Below are positions 8,091-15,700 of a stretch of DNA of 20,563 nucleotides, in pieces. The DNA comes from an uncultured Alphaproteobacteria bacterium (GTDB lineage Bacteria > Pseudomonadota > Alphaproteobacteria > CAKMZR01), in the NCBI GenBank assembly GCA_929200455.1, contig CAKMZR010000008.1:1-20563 (forward strand), read 5' to 3'. The notes beneath the pieces are model-generated. The model did not search any database and was not told where the DNA came from. It was given only the letters and a program-made list of their open reading frames with translations. Position numbers and translations under genes: made by a program. Numbering within the stretch: position 1 is the first letter of the stretch; the number at the start of each line of letters is the position of its first letter.

Positions 8091-9110
8091 CTAGGGAGCA
8101 AAAGCCACATTGGCGTCATTCGATACAATAAGACGGGTCGACTTCATGCCTATCACTTCAACCTCAAAGACTTTCTTGCTCTTCAAATTCTTTACACGTA
8201 TGACCTCTCCCTCGTGACCATCCTCCAAAGCTTGAGCCCGCAAACGCATAGTCAAACGAGGCGTGATAAGCTCCACCATCACCAAATTCTTGCTTCTCAC
8301 CCACAAAGGCTTCTCCACCTGATTGAGTTTTATCGCCTTGCCCTCTTCAATGCGGGTACGGGCCGCCATATTACGAATTTCAGACACCGCCATCACATGG
8401 TAAGAAGGAAGACGGTTATGGCGAAAAGATTTCAACACCACATCCCGATCTTCTATGACTTCACCTTTCGCATAGTGACGGGTAAGAACCGGCACACGCA
8501 CCAATTTATGAGCCACGCCTTTAATGGGAAAATTCTTGCGGTGACCCGCACGCGAAGCATCAGATACCTCTACCACCGCCCGAAAACGACCCGTACTCGC
8601 GTTGTATTCCACACGGCGAAAATCCAGTTCTCCTTCCATGTTCGCAGGAAGATGCCACTCCCGCGACCCGTTATCCAATTCCACCATATAATCGCCTTTG
8701 TCATTGGGAAAGCGTCGTCTTATGCCCTCTGTTATGGCCGCTTTGAGTTCCTCCTCCCCCACCCGCCGACTCTTGCGAAATACTTCCACTTCATCAAAAC
8801 GGGTAAGAGGCTTCCATTTCACCCGGTAGCTTCTCGCAAGACGCTCAAGCCATTTGGCAGGAAGAACAAAATGTTCTCCAGGGGCCGGCGACTCTATGAT
8901 CACCCTCTCCTTATAACGACTCTTTTCAATACCTGTAAACACATCTTCCAAGCGTACCACCTCATCCACAACTTCAATGGAACGGCGGATATCCACAGGA
9001 ACACTTAACCCTTCCGCCCATGCCGTCGAAACCAAAGCTGTCCACACAGCCACCACGCCCATAAAGAGAAAAACAATCGCTTTCAAGAGAGAAGAAGGGA
9101 CTTTCATCAT
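8091..9110 (-). CDS. flgA: Flagellar P-ring assembly chaperone FlgA
   Basis: FlgA is a periplasmic chaperone required for FlgI to assemble into the P ring. The 339-residue product has a signal peptide (MMKVPSSLLKAIVFLFMG, probable cleavage after AWA). It ends in the SAF-type domain shared by FlgA and CpaB, from about residue 210: VPVLTRHYAKGEVIEDRDVV, then NMAARTRIEEGKAIKLNQV, GHEGEVIRVKNLKSKKVFEV and a final VIGMKSTRLIV. It is longer than enterobacterial FlgA (about 220) because of an extra middle region, which is common in alphaproteobacteria. AAGGA lies 5 nt before the ATG at 9110; a second ATG follows directly. Only 23 nt separate it from flgG, so the two are almost certainly co-transcribed. 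Confidence 0.92.
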   Translation of the reverse strand: MMKVPSSLLKAIVFLFMGVVAVWTALVSTAWAEGLSVPVDIRRSIEVVDEVVRLEDVFTGIEKSRYKERVIIESPAPGEHFVLPAKWLERLARSYRVKWKPLTRFDEVEVFRKSRRVGEEELKAAITEGIRRRFPNDKGDYMVELDNGSREWHLPANMEGELDFRRVEYNASTGRFRAVVEVSDASRAGHRKNFPIKGVAHKLVRVPVLTRHYAKGEVIEDRDVVLKSFRHNRLPSYHVMAVSEIRNMAARTRIEEGKAIKLNQVEKPLWVRSKNLVMVELITPRLTMRLRAQALEDGHEGEVIRVKNLKSKKVFEVEVIGMKSTRLIVSNDANVAFAP

Positions 9111-9133
9111 GGTTTCCTTGGTATCCCTAAGCC

Positions 9134-9919
9134 CTAGCGTATGTTGGTCACAGAAGCCATCATCTGATCAGAGGTTTCAATGACTTTCGAATTCATCTCG
9201 TAGGCACGTTGGGCCGTAATAAGGTGCGTAATTTCTTCCACAACATTCACGTTCGATGTCTCAATAAACCCTTGCTGAATGGTACCATATCCAAGCGTGC
9301 CCGGAGTCGCCGTGGTGGGTGCACCGCTTGCCGGCGTTTCAAGGAGAAGATTGTCCCCAATAGCAAGAAGACCCGCTTGGTTTGCAAAAGTCGCAAGCTC
9401 CAACTGACCGACATTTTCAAGTTCCGCCTGACCGTCCAACTTCACCAACACCTGACCAGAACGGTTAATGGTCACATCCACCGCGTTCGCCGTCACCGTA
9501 ATATTGGGAAGAACAGCATAGCCGTCTGCCGTCACCAGCGTTCCCTCATTGTTGAGACGAAGGGAACCCGCTCGGGTATAACCCGTCTCACCGTTGGGAA
9601 GCGTCACCTGAAAATAACCAGGACCATTAATCGCCAAGTCGTAATTGTTTTCCGTAGGCGTAAGGTTACCAAGTTCCGATATCCGATACACCGTAGCCGC
9701 CCTCACACCAAGACCCACCTGAACACCCACAGGAACAATCGTCCCCGCTGCAGAAGACGTCGAACCCACACGGCGGAGATTCTGATAGAGCAAATCTTGA
9801 AACTCAGGACGCCGACGCTGAAAAGCTACCGTGTTCATATTCGCTATGTTGTTGGAGATGACCTCAACATTAAGTTGTTGGGCCAGCATACCTGTAGCTC
9901 CTATGCTTAGTGATCGCAT
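9134..9919 (-). CDS. flgG: Flagellar distal rod protein FlgG
   Basis: FlgG builds the distal rod, the drive shaft passing through the P and L rings. The 261-residue length matches the family. The N-terminus has the rod/hook signature (MRSLSIGATGMLAQQLNVEV, then ISNNIANMNTVAFQRRRPEF). The middle carries NNYDLAINGPGYFQVTLPNG and YTRAGSLRLNNEGTLVTADG. The C-terminus is the classic ETSNVNVVEEITHLITAQRA followed by YEMNSKVIETSDQMM. AGGAGA about 9 nt before the ATG at 9919 fixes the start. A 184-nt gap separates it from flgF and contains a weak sigma-54-like site, so it may be transcribed both with flgF and from its own promoter. Confidence 0.97.
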   Translation of the reverse strand: MRSLSIGATGMLAQQLNVEVISNNIANMNTVAFQRRRPEFQDLLYQNLRRVGSTSSAAGTIVPVGVQVGLGVRAATVYRISELGNLTPTENNYDLAINGPGYFQVTLPNGETGYTRAGSLRLNNEGTLVTADGYAVLPNITVTANAVDVTINRSGQVLVKLDGQAELENVGQLELATFANQAGLLAIGDNLLLETPASGAPTTATPGTLGYGTIQQGFIETSNVNVVEEITHLITAQRAYEMNSKVIETSDQMMASVTNIR

Positions 9920-9983
9920 GATGTATTGTCTCCTAAAAAATTACAAATGGTGCCCCTCGCAACTTCGCCCCCTATAAGGACTA

Positions 9984-9999
9984 CTCAAAAGGTATGCCA
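9984..9999 (-). promoter_or_regulatory. Weak sigma-54-like site upstream of flgG
   Basis: The minus strand reads TGGCATACCTTTTGAG about 65 nt before the flgG start. The -24 half (TGGCA) is perfect and spacing to TTG is right, but the -12 element is GA rather than GC, which usually weakens such promoters. It shares TGGCAT with the candidates upstream of flgF and flgI. The rest of the 184-nt flgF-flgG gap shows no other clear signal. Confidence 0.25.
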
Positions 10000-10103
10000 A
10001 ATTGCCTTTTTTCACCGTCTTTCTTCATATTTTTTTAAATCACCCTCCCAAAACGGCTTCCCAGCCCTTGAACCTTCTCACCCAACCCCATACATTAACC
10101 CAA

Positions 10104-10826
10104 CTACTGCGAAGGACTGCCTATCTTTTCCACCATCTTCTTAATACGCTCATGCTGCTCGTCAATGGTCTTTTGGAGCCTCTGAGTCTCCCTCAAAATC
10201 TCCATCATCTTCGTAATCTCAAGAATAGGCTGAATGTTCGACTCTTCCAACATCCCTTGCACAAGAGTCGGCACTTCTATCGGTATAGGAGCTTGATCCG
10301 TAATATAATGACCACTCTCGGCACGATCCATGTCCTGAACATCATCAAAGGTCACCACACCTATACGACCAATAATACCAATCTGACTCGATATGGTGCC
10401 GTCAGGTGCAACCGTAATGTCTGTCGCTTCCACAGGAATCGTAATCGCCGCCTGTCCTTCGTCAAGAACCTGATAACCCGACGAATTCACAAGATTACGT
10501 TCCAAATCCAACGAAAATTGACCTTGACGACTGTAACGTATCCCCACATCTCCCTGCACAGAGAAAAAACCTTCCCCCTGTATCGCCACATCAAGCGGAT
10601 TGTTGGTCGTACGCAGAGAACCTTCCGTGGTGTTGCGAAAAGTCTTGTAATCCTGAACCGTTATGTAGGATTCTCGATAATTCGTCCTTTCAAGAAAATC
10701 ACGAAACAAAAGTTGCTCGCCCTTGTAGGCTGCCGTGTTCACATTCGCAAGATTATGGGCAACCACGTCCATTTCATTGCGCAAATTCATGCGGCGGGCT
10801 AGGGCTATCGTCAGAATATTCGCCAT
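10104..10826 (-). CDS. flgF: Flagellar proximal rod protein FlgF
   Basis: FlgF is a proximal-rod subunit exported by the flagellar type III apparatus. The 240-residue product begins MANILTIALARRMNLRNEMD, then VVAHNLANVNTAAYKGEQLL, which is the N-terminal rod signature. It contains NNPLDVAIQGEGFFSVQGD and RYSRQGQFSLDLERNLVNS, and ends with the heptad-like EESNIQPILEITKMMEILRE helix shared by rod proteins. The ATG at 10826 follows AAAGGA; an upstream in-frame start at 10916 would add a non-conserved Lys/Glu-rich leader and is rejected. It is the first gene of the flgF-flgG-flgA-flgH series and has the best sigma-54-like promoter of the window upstream. Confidence 0.95.
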   Translation of the reverse strand: MANILTIALARRMNLRNEMDVVAHNLANVNTAAYKGEQLLFRDFLERTNYRESYITVQDYKTFRNTTEGSLRTTNNPLDVAIQGEGFFSVQGDVGIRYSRQGQFSLDLERNLVNSSGYQVLDEGQAAITIPVEATDITVAPDGTISSQIGIIGRIGVVTFDDVQDMDRAESGHYITDQAPIPIEVPTLVQGMLEESNIQPILEITKMMEILRETQRLQKTIDEQHERIKKMVEKIGSPSQ

Positions 10827-10870
10827 GGATTCTTTTCCTTTCTCTCTACACCCTTCCCTCTTTTCTTTCA

Positions 10871-10893
10871 CCCTATCCCTTTCACCCCATCCC
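10871..10893 (-). other. G-quadruplex-capable motif in the flgF 5' leader
   Basis: On the coding (minus) strand four G-runs of three or four are separated by 2, 5 and 3 nt, a textbook G-quadruplex pattern. More G3 runs occur on both sides through roughly 10845-10922. It lies between the sigma-54-like promoter and the flgF start, so it would be in the mRNA leader if that promoter is used. The interval 10827-10967 contains no gene that I can support. Confidence 0.45.
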
Positions 10894-10967
10894 TTGCACT
10901 CTTTCCCTTCAACCACACCCCTCTCCCTTGCTCCACGCCCTTCTTTTCACACCCCTTTACCAAGAAA

Positions 10968-10983
10968 AGCAAAATAAATGCCA
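10968..10983 (-). promoter_or_regulatory. Sigma-54 (RpoN) promoter candidate upstream of flgF
   Basis: The minus strand reads TGGCATTTATTTTGCT. The -24 TGGCA and -12 TTGC elements are both intact with exact spacing (GG to GC), the best such match in the window. It lies about 140 nt upstream of the flgF start. If functional it would need an enhancer-binding activator (FlbD/FlrC-type) encoded elsewhere, and would drive flgF-flgG-flgA-flgH. Confidence 0.6.
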
Positions 10984-11011
10984 ATTTTTTTAATCAGTCC
11001 GCACGCTCATC

Positions 11012-11040
11012 TTGCTTTTTATCCTCGCATCAAGTACAAT
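11012..11040 (+). promoter_or_regulatory. Sigma-70-type promoter candidate for the NYN gene
   Basis: TTGCTT at 11012-11017 and TACAAT at 11035-11040 are separated by exactly 17 nt, a good housekeeping-promoter arrangement (-10 five of six, -35 three of six). It points to the plus-strand NYN gene, giving a leader of about 140 nt to the ATG at 11191. It stands back to back with the flgF sigma-54-like site, so the two divergent genes would use different sigma factors. A small 6-bp stem (AGACTT/AAGTCT, 11069-11087) lies in the leader. Confidence 0.5.
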
Positions 11041-11190
11041 AGCCCTGAGTGTATTCGTTCTCAACCTGAGACTTTACCCTGAAGTCTTAACTTTTAGGAA
11101 CAAAATCATCAAAAACAATCGCAACCTAAAATGAAGAAGAGCTCAAAAGAGCCGTTTGTTCATAATGTCGTAAAAAGAGGAACGACCAAA

Positions 11191-11787
11191 ATGTCTGATA
11201 AAAAACCAAAAGCCGCTATTTTCGTAGATGGAGCCAACTTCCACCTCATGTCAAGAAGCCTTGATATCACCGTCGATTACAGAAAATTGCTTCAGTACTT
11301 CGAAGGAGACTACAACCTGCTTCGTGCCTTTTACTATACCGTCTTGGGAGATGAAGGCGAATTTTCTCCCCTCAAGCCTTTGACAGATTGGCTCGAATAC
11401 AACGGTTACACCATGGTCACCAAAACTTTGCCTCCAGGGAGAGACTACAGTTTCAGCAACCAATCCTCAAAAACATGCATGGATGTCAACATCACTCTTG
11501 ATGTCATGGAAATGGCAAACTTTGTTGACTCCATCATTCTTTTCACCGGAGACGGCGACTTCATCCCTCTCATCCGAGCCGTACAGAGGAGGGGTGTCAA
11601 GGTTTGCGTTGTTGGTACAGTGCAGAGCAAAAACTCCGTCACCTCCGATGAATTAAGACGAAAAGCGGATGTGTTCATCAACCTTGCCGATTTGTCTTCT
11701 CATCTTCAGAGAACGGATATGTCGAGTCGCAGCACTTATGATGATTTCGATGAAACTGTTATGGAGCGTTTGCGCGATCAGTCTTAG
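11191..11787 (+). CDS. NYN domain (LabA/DUF88-like) protein, putative RNase
   Basis: The 198-residue protein is a NYN-domain member with a PIN-like fold. Signature acidic residues are visible in AAIFVDGANFHLMSRS near the N-terminus, in SNQSSKTCMDVNITLDVMEM in the middle, and in IILFTGDGDFIPLIRAVQRR followed by GVKVCVVGT. These would form a metal-dependent nuclease site acting on RNA, as inferred for the family; no substrate is known to me. ATG 11191 (MSDKKPKAAIF) is preferred because AGAGGA lies about 9 nt upstream and conservation starts here. An in-frame ATG at 11131 would add 20 Lys-rich residues and has no clear ribosome site. It is the only plus-strand gene, divergent from flgF and convergent with clpB, and is followed at once by a 52-bp repeat array. 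Confidence 0.88.
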   Translation: MSDKKPKAAIFVDGANFHLMSRSLDITVDYRKLLQYFEGDYNLLRAFYYTVLGDEGEFSPLKPLTDWLEYNGYTMVTKTLPPGRDYSFSNQSSKTCMDVNITLDVMEMANFVDSIILFTGDGDFIPLIRAVQRRGVKVCVVGTVQSKNSVTSDELRRKADVFINLADLSSHLQRTDMSSRSTYDDFDETVMERLRDQS

Positions 11788-11792
11788 GAGTT

Positions 11793-11972
11793 TGTCACGC
11801 TTTTTGATGGATGACCTGTTCTCCCTTGTCTCACGTCTTGCCGCCTGTCACGCCTTTTGATAGATGACCTGTTTTCCTTGTCTCACGCCTTGTTGCTTGT
11901 GACGCCTTACGATGGATGACCTGTTCTCCTTGTCTCACGTCTTGCCGTTTGTGATGGGTTCCGGTTGATAAC
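11793..11972. repeat. Tandem array of ~3.4 copies of a 52-53 bp repeat
   Basis: Three full units (11793-11845, 11846-11897, 11898-11949) and a decayed partial copy (11950-11972) lie five bases after the NYN stop codon. Each unit reads TGTCACGCCTTTTGAT-like, then GATGACCTGTTCTCCTTGTC and TCACGTCTTG-like. Each unit contains an internal echo (TGTCACGCCTT and TGTCTCACGCCTT). Unit length is not a multiple of three, so the array is non-coding. It is not CRISPR because there are no unique spacers. It fills most of the 232-bp convergent gap before clpB. It could belong to the 3' region of the NYN transcript or be a simple expansion. Confidence 0.85.
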
Positions 11973-11981
11973 GGGTTTCTA

Positions 11982-12012
11982 ACACGCCCTCACCTCACAC
12001 ACGCCCTCACCT
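11982..12012. repeat. Two copies of a 14-bp repeat before the clpB stop
   Basis: ACACGCCCTCACCT occurs at 11982-11995 and again at 11999-12012, a 17-bp period, directly between the 52-bp array and the clpB stop codon at 12020. No hairpin with a T-run is present on either strand here, so I see no intrinsic terminator for the two convergent genes. Confidence 0.7.
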
Positions 12013-12019
12013 ACACCCC

Positions 12020-14635
12020 TCAATCCAAAGGCCACACACCAAGCTGTCCCTCAACAACAGCGATCAATGCCTCTCCCCCCTCCCGCAAATGTTCACGCAA
12101 AATCATCTCCGATAAAGGCGTCTCCACCTTCCGCCTCAACAAACGATTAAGAGGACGGGCACCATAATCCGAACTCCAACCCTCACGAGCCAAATACTCC
12201 CGCGCCTCATCACTCAAACGCAATCGGTAACCCCGCTCCTCTACACGAAGACGCAACGCTTCCACACGCAAATCCACCACCTGACCCATCACACCCTCTC
12301 CCAAACGACAAAACATCAATATATCATCAAGACGATTAATAAACTCAGGACGAAAAGAACTCCGAACCCGAACCATAACCTCCTCCTTCGTCTCCTCATC
12401 TATAGTCTCCCCATCACCACCCAACAAAATTTCCGCACCTATGTTCGACGTCATCACCACCAACACATGACGACAGTCCACCACATGACCCTGACCATCC
12501 GTCAAACGACCTTCGTCAAGAAACTGCAAAAAAACATTCAACACCTCAGGATGAGCCTTCTCAATCTCATCCAACAACACCACCTGATACGGCATCCGAC
12601 GTAAACTGCTCGTAAGAGTCCCCCCTTCCTCATAACCCACATAACCAGGAGGCGCCCCTATAAGACGAGCCACACTATGCTTTTCCATATATTCCGACAT
12701 GTCCATCCGCGTCATCGCCTTATCATCCCCAAACAAAAAAGACGCCAAAGCCTTCGTCAATTCCGTCTTGCCCACACCCGTCGGACCCAAAAACATAAAA
12801 GAGCCCGAAGGACGATGCGGATCACTCAAACCCGCTCTGCTCCGACGTACAGCCTCACTCACAGACCTAATCGCCTCCTCCTGACCCACCACACGACCTC
12901 GAAGATAATCCTCCATATGCAAAAGCCTGTCTTTTTCTCCCTCCAACATCTTTTCCACAGGTATACCCGTACTGCGAGCCACTATAGAAGCTATGTCTTC
13001 CTCGCGAACCATCGCAGGCGTGTGATTCTTATGAAGAGACAAATCCTTCTCCAAACGAGGAATCACATCATAAGCAAGACGACCCGCCTCTTCGAACTGA
13101 CCCTTCTGTTGACATATATGCATATCATAACGCGCCTTCTCAAGACGAACCTTCAAGTCTTGCGAATTGTTCACCGCCTTCTTCGCTTTTTCCCACTGCA
13201 TATTCAAGGTCTGTGCTTTTGCTTCCATATCCGACACACGATCCCGCAATGTATCAAGAGACTCTCTATCTTTCCTGCCACTCACCTCCTTCCCCACCCC
13301 AGCATCCTCCTTATGAGAATCACTCACTCCTAAACCTTCCTGCTCCTCATCCCGAGAACGGGCCTCTATCTCCATACGAAGACGCATCAGCTTCCGTTCA
13401 AGACCGTCCAGCTCCTCAGGCTTCGAATCCAAAATCATCCGCAAACGGGCACACGCCTCATCCACAAGATCTATCGCCTTGTCCGGGAAAAAACGATCCC
13501 GTATATAACGCTCCGCCAACTTCACAGACGCATACATCGCTGAATCCGTCACCGTCACCCCATGATGAACCTCATACTTCTCCCGCAAACCCCGCAATAT
13601 AGCCAAAGTCTCCTCTTCCCGGGGCTCTTTGACATGCACACTCTGAAAGCGACGCGCAAGAGCCGCATCCTTTTCTATGTACTTCCGATACTCCGTCAAT
13701 GTCGTTGCACCGATACAATGCAACTCCCCACGGGCAAGAGAAGGCTTGAGTATGTTCGCCGCATCCATGCCACCCTCATTCGCTCCCGTGCCCACCAATG
13801 TATGAAGCTCGTCTATAAAACAAATAATCTCACCCTCTCGCTCCTTAATCTCATCCAAAACCGACTTCAACCGTTCCTCAAACTCCCCCCGAAACTTCGC
13901 TCCCGCCACCATCGACGCCATGTCAAGAGCCACCAAACTCTTGTCCTTCAAAGACAAAGGCACATCACCTTCCGCCATCCTTTGAGCCAAACCCTCCACT
14001 ATAGCCGTCTTACCCACACCAGGTTCCCCTATCAATATGGGATTGTTCTTCAACCTCCTCGACAAAACCTGTGCCACACGACGAATCTCTTCGTCTCGAC
14101 TTATCACAGGATCCAACTTGCCCTCTCGTGCCCGCTCCGTAATATCATCTCCGTACTTTTCCAAGGCAGAACCTTCTCCCTCCTTCTGCATACCCTCCCC
14201 CTTTTGCAACCACGACCGAAGATCACCAACCTTCACCCCTCCCTCCTTCCACAAAGCCTCTCCCCGAGAATCTTGTGCTTCAAGAAGACTCAAAAGCAAA
14301 ACCCTAGGGGTAATTTCTTCATCCTTTTCAAGCTTACGACTCCACTTCCCAGAAGAAACCAAAGCCTGCGACAACTTTTGATCATAACTCGGCTCCACAG
14401 GAGGAGAAGAAGACACCGTATCCTCTTGCAACAACGCCTTTTCAAAAATATCCAAAAGCTTCATCTCATCTCCACCACACGCCTTCACACCCTTCCTCGC
14501 CACACCCTGCTTTTCCTCAAGCATCACATGAGCCACATGCAAAGGAGTCATCACACGGTGACCCATACCCATCGCCAAAAGACGTACTGAACCCAAAATA
14601 TGACGACTCTTATTACTCAAATTATCAATGTTCAT
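12020..14635 (-). CDS. clpB: ClpB-type AAA+ disaggregase
   Basis: ClpB is a cytosolic hexameric ATPase that, with DnaK, pulls proteins out of aggregates. The 871-residue product has a Clp N-domain (1-150). The first AAA+ module has Walker A GEPGVGKT at 203-210 and Walker B FIDELH at 273-278. A long coiled-coil middle domain follows (about 405-540), which separates ClpB from ClpA. The second AAA+ module has GPTGVGKT at 617-624, LLDEIEKAHP at 687-696, a TSNIG sensor at 729-733 and GARPL at 826-830. Residues about 428-457 in the middle domain are an acidic, Gly/Ser-rich stretch that looks like a linker insertion. The N-domain is divergent. The start at 14635 has AGAGGA 7 nt upstream. A heat-shock-type promoter candidate precedes it. 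Confidence 0.93.
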   Translation of the reverse strand: MNIDNLSNKSRHILGSVRLLAMGMGHRVMTPLHVAHVMLEEKQGVARKGVKACGGDEMKLLDIFEKALLQEDTVSSSPPVEPSYDQKLSQALVSSGKWSRKLEKDEEITPRVLLLSLLEAQDSRGEALWKEGGVKVGDLRSWLQKGEGMQKEGEGSALEKYGDDITERAREGKLDPVISRDEEIRRVAQVLSRRLKNNPILIGEPGVGKTAIVEGLAQRMAEGDVPLSLKDKSLVALDMASMVAGAKFRGEFEERLKSVLDEIKEREGEIICFIDELHTLVGTGANEGGMDAANILKPSLARGELHCIGATTLTEYRKYIEKDAALARRFQSVHVKEPREEETLAILRGLREKYEVHHGVTVTDSAMYASVKLAERYIRDRFFPDKAIDLVDEACARLRMILDSKPEELDGLERKLMRLRMEIEARSRDEEQEGLGVSDSHKEDAGVGKEVSGRKDRESLDTLRDRVSDMEAKAQTLNMQWEKAKKAVNNSQDLKVRLEKARYDMHICQQKGQFEEAGRLAYDVIPRLEKDLSLHKNHTPAMVREEDIASIVARSTGIPVEKMLEGEKDRLLHMEDYLRGRVVGQEEAIRSVSEAVRRSRAGLSDPHRPSGSFMFLGPTGVGKTELTKALASFLFGDDKAMTRMDMSEYMEKHSVARLIGAPPGYVGYEEGGTLTSSLRRMPYQVVLLDEIEKAHPEVLNVFLQFLDEGRLTDGQGHVVDCRHVLVVMTSNIGAEILLGGDGETIDEETKEEVMVRVRSSFRPEFINRLDDILMFCRLGEGVMGQVVDLRVEALRLRVEERGYRLRLSDEAREYLAREGWSSDYGARPLNRLLRRKVETPLSEMILREHLREGGEALIAVVEGQLGVWPLD

Positions 14636-14673
14636 GATTCTTTCCTCTTTTTTACAAGAATTGTTCTCTTTTT

Positions 14674-14700
14674 ATATAGGAGCAACTCCTTCTTTTTCAA
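14674..14700 (-). promoter_or_regulatory. Promoter candidate for clpB, possibly RpoH-type
   Basis: On the minus strand TTGAAA (14700-14695) is followed after 14 nt by CCTATAT (14680-14674). This resembles alphaproteobacterial heat-shock promoters (CTTG..., CYTATNT); read as sigma-70 it is TTGAAA-N16-TATATA. The implied leader is about 30 nt to the clpB ATG. A small inverted repeat, AGGAG-TTG-CTCCT, sits between the two elements and could be an operator. The sigma class cannot be settled from sequence alone. Confidence 0.4.
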
Positions 14701-14776
14701 TAGCTCCCCCGTGAAGACTCCCCATAAACACTCTCATAAACACTCCATAACCAAATGCTTATGACCCCCCTTGCCA

Positions 14777-14816
14777 TCCTCTCATCCTCACAGCCTCTCA
14801 GCCTCACATCCTCACA
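14777..14816. repeat. Five tandem 8-bp repeats after aroE
   Basis: Five contiguous octamers of the form [T/G]CCTC[T/A]CA on the plus strand (TG[T/A]GAGG[A/C] on the coding strand) end one base before the aroE stop-codon triplet at 14818-14820. They lie in the 182-bp aroE-clpB gap, which holds no gene. Such short arrays can vary in copy number by slippage. No intrinsic terminator is evident after aroE. Confidence 0.75.
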
Positions 14817-14817
14817 T

Positions 14818-15678
14818 TCAATCTCTTTCGCCTATAGCCTCCAAAAGACTCCGCCTCAAAGAACCATCCACCTCAGGCTTCACACCAAACCAACCTTCAA
14901 AACCTGGCACACCCTGATACATCAACATCCCAAGACCATCAACCGTAGCCAAACCCGCCTCTCGAGCCCTAACAAGACACGGCGTGTGCAAAGGACGGTA
15001 CACAATGTCCATCACCACACAAGAACCCTTCGCACCCTCAAAGTCAAAAGGAAAATCAGGACAACCCACCATACCCATAGGCGTGGTCTGCACAATGAGA
15101 TCCCCCTCCCTTATGACCTCATGCCATTTGTCGAAACCGTAACCCTCCACAGAACAACCCTCGTGACTCTCCCGCAAAGACAAAGCCAAACTGCGCGCTT
15201 TTTCACAAGAACGGTTGAGAATAACTATGGATTTTTGACCCTCTTCAAGAAAAGCATGTGTAATCCCCCGTGCCGCACCTCCCGCACCCACCACCACAAT
15301 ACGAAGCTCTTCTCCCTTGAAATCGACACCCGCTTCTTCCAAAGAACGTACAGCTCCCCATCCGTCTGTATTGTCGCCTATCCAACCTTTTTCTCCGCGA
15401 AAAAGAGTATTCACAGCTCCCATTCTTTCCGCACGCCATGTCAAAGTACGGCACACGTGCAGAGCCTCCTCTTTATGGGGAATGGTGATATTAAAACCTC
15501 GCCATGCCGTGTCTTCAAAAGACTCTTCAAGCATGCGGACAAGATCACCTGGCTTCACTTCTTTTTTTTCGTACACACCTTCTTCAATACCGTATTTTCT
15601 AAGCCATGTGGTATGCATCAGGGGAGACAAGGAATGAGACACCGGAAATCCTATAACCGCCACTTTTTTTTCTGTCAT
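14818..15678 (-). CDS. aroE: Shikimate dehydrogenase (NADP+)
   Basis: AroE reduces 3-dehydroshikimate to shikimate with NADPH in aromatic amino acid synthesis. The 286-residue protein shows the shikimate-binding SHSLSPLMH at 14-22, the catalytic Lys69 in NITIPHKE, Asp105 in DNTDG, the NADPH-binding loop GAGGAARG at 131-138, NRSCEKA in place of the usual NR(T/S)xxKA, and QTTPMGM. The C-terminal LGMLMYQGVPGFEGWFG is typical. The start ATG at 15678 is preceded by GGAAGG. In many alphaproteobacteria aroE is followed by coaE and dnaQ; here the next gene is clpB, so that conserved string is broken. The 22-nt gap to maf indicates co-transcription. Confidence 0.96.
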   Translation of the reverse strand: MTEKKVAVIGFPVSHSLSPLMHTTWLRKYGIEEGVYEKKEVKPGDLVRMLEESFEDTAWRGFNITIPHKEEALHVCRTLTWRAERMGAVNTLFRGEKGWIGDNTDGWGAVRSLEEAGVDFKGEELRIVVVGAGGAARGITHAFLEEGQKSIVILNRSCEKARSLALSLRESHEGCSVEGYGFDKWHEVIREGDLIVQTTPMGMVGCPDFPFDFEGAKGSCVVMDIVYRPLHTPCLVRAREAGLATVDGLGMLMYQGVPGFEGWFGVKPEVDGSLRRSLLEAIGERD

Positions 15679-15700
15679 CTTTTCTTTTCCTTCCCTACCT

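Noticed and set aside
11131..11190. Extended start of the NYN gene at 11131
   Set aside because: No ribosome site, and the additional 20 residues are unlike the family; ATG 11191 has AGAGGA upstream. Not fully excluded.
11793..11972. CRISPR array
   Set aside because: Units are contiguous and similar along their whole length, with no unique spacers and no cas genes.
13562..14590. A 342-codon plus-strand frame opposite clpB
   Set aside because: Antisense to well-conserved ClpB motifs, no domain and no ribosome site.
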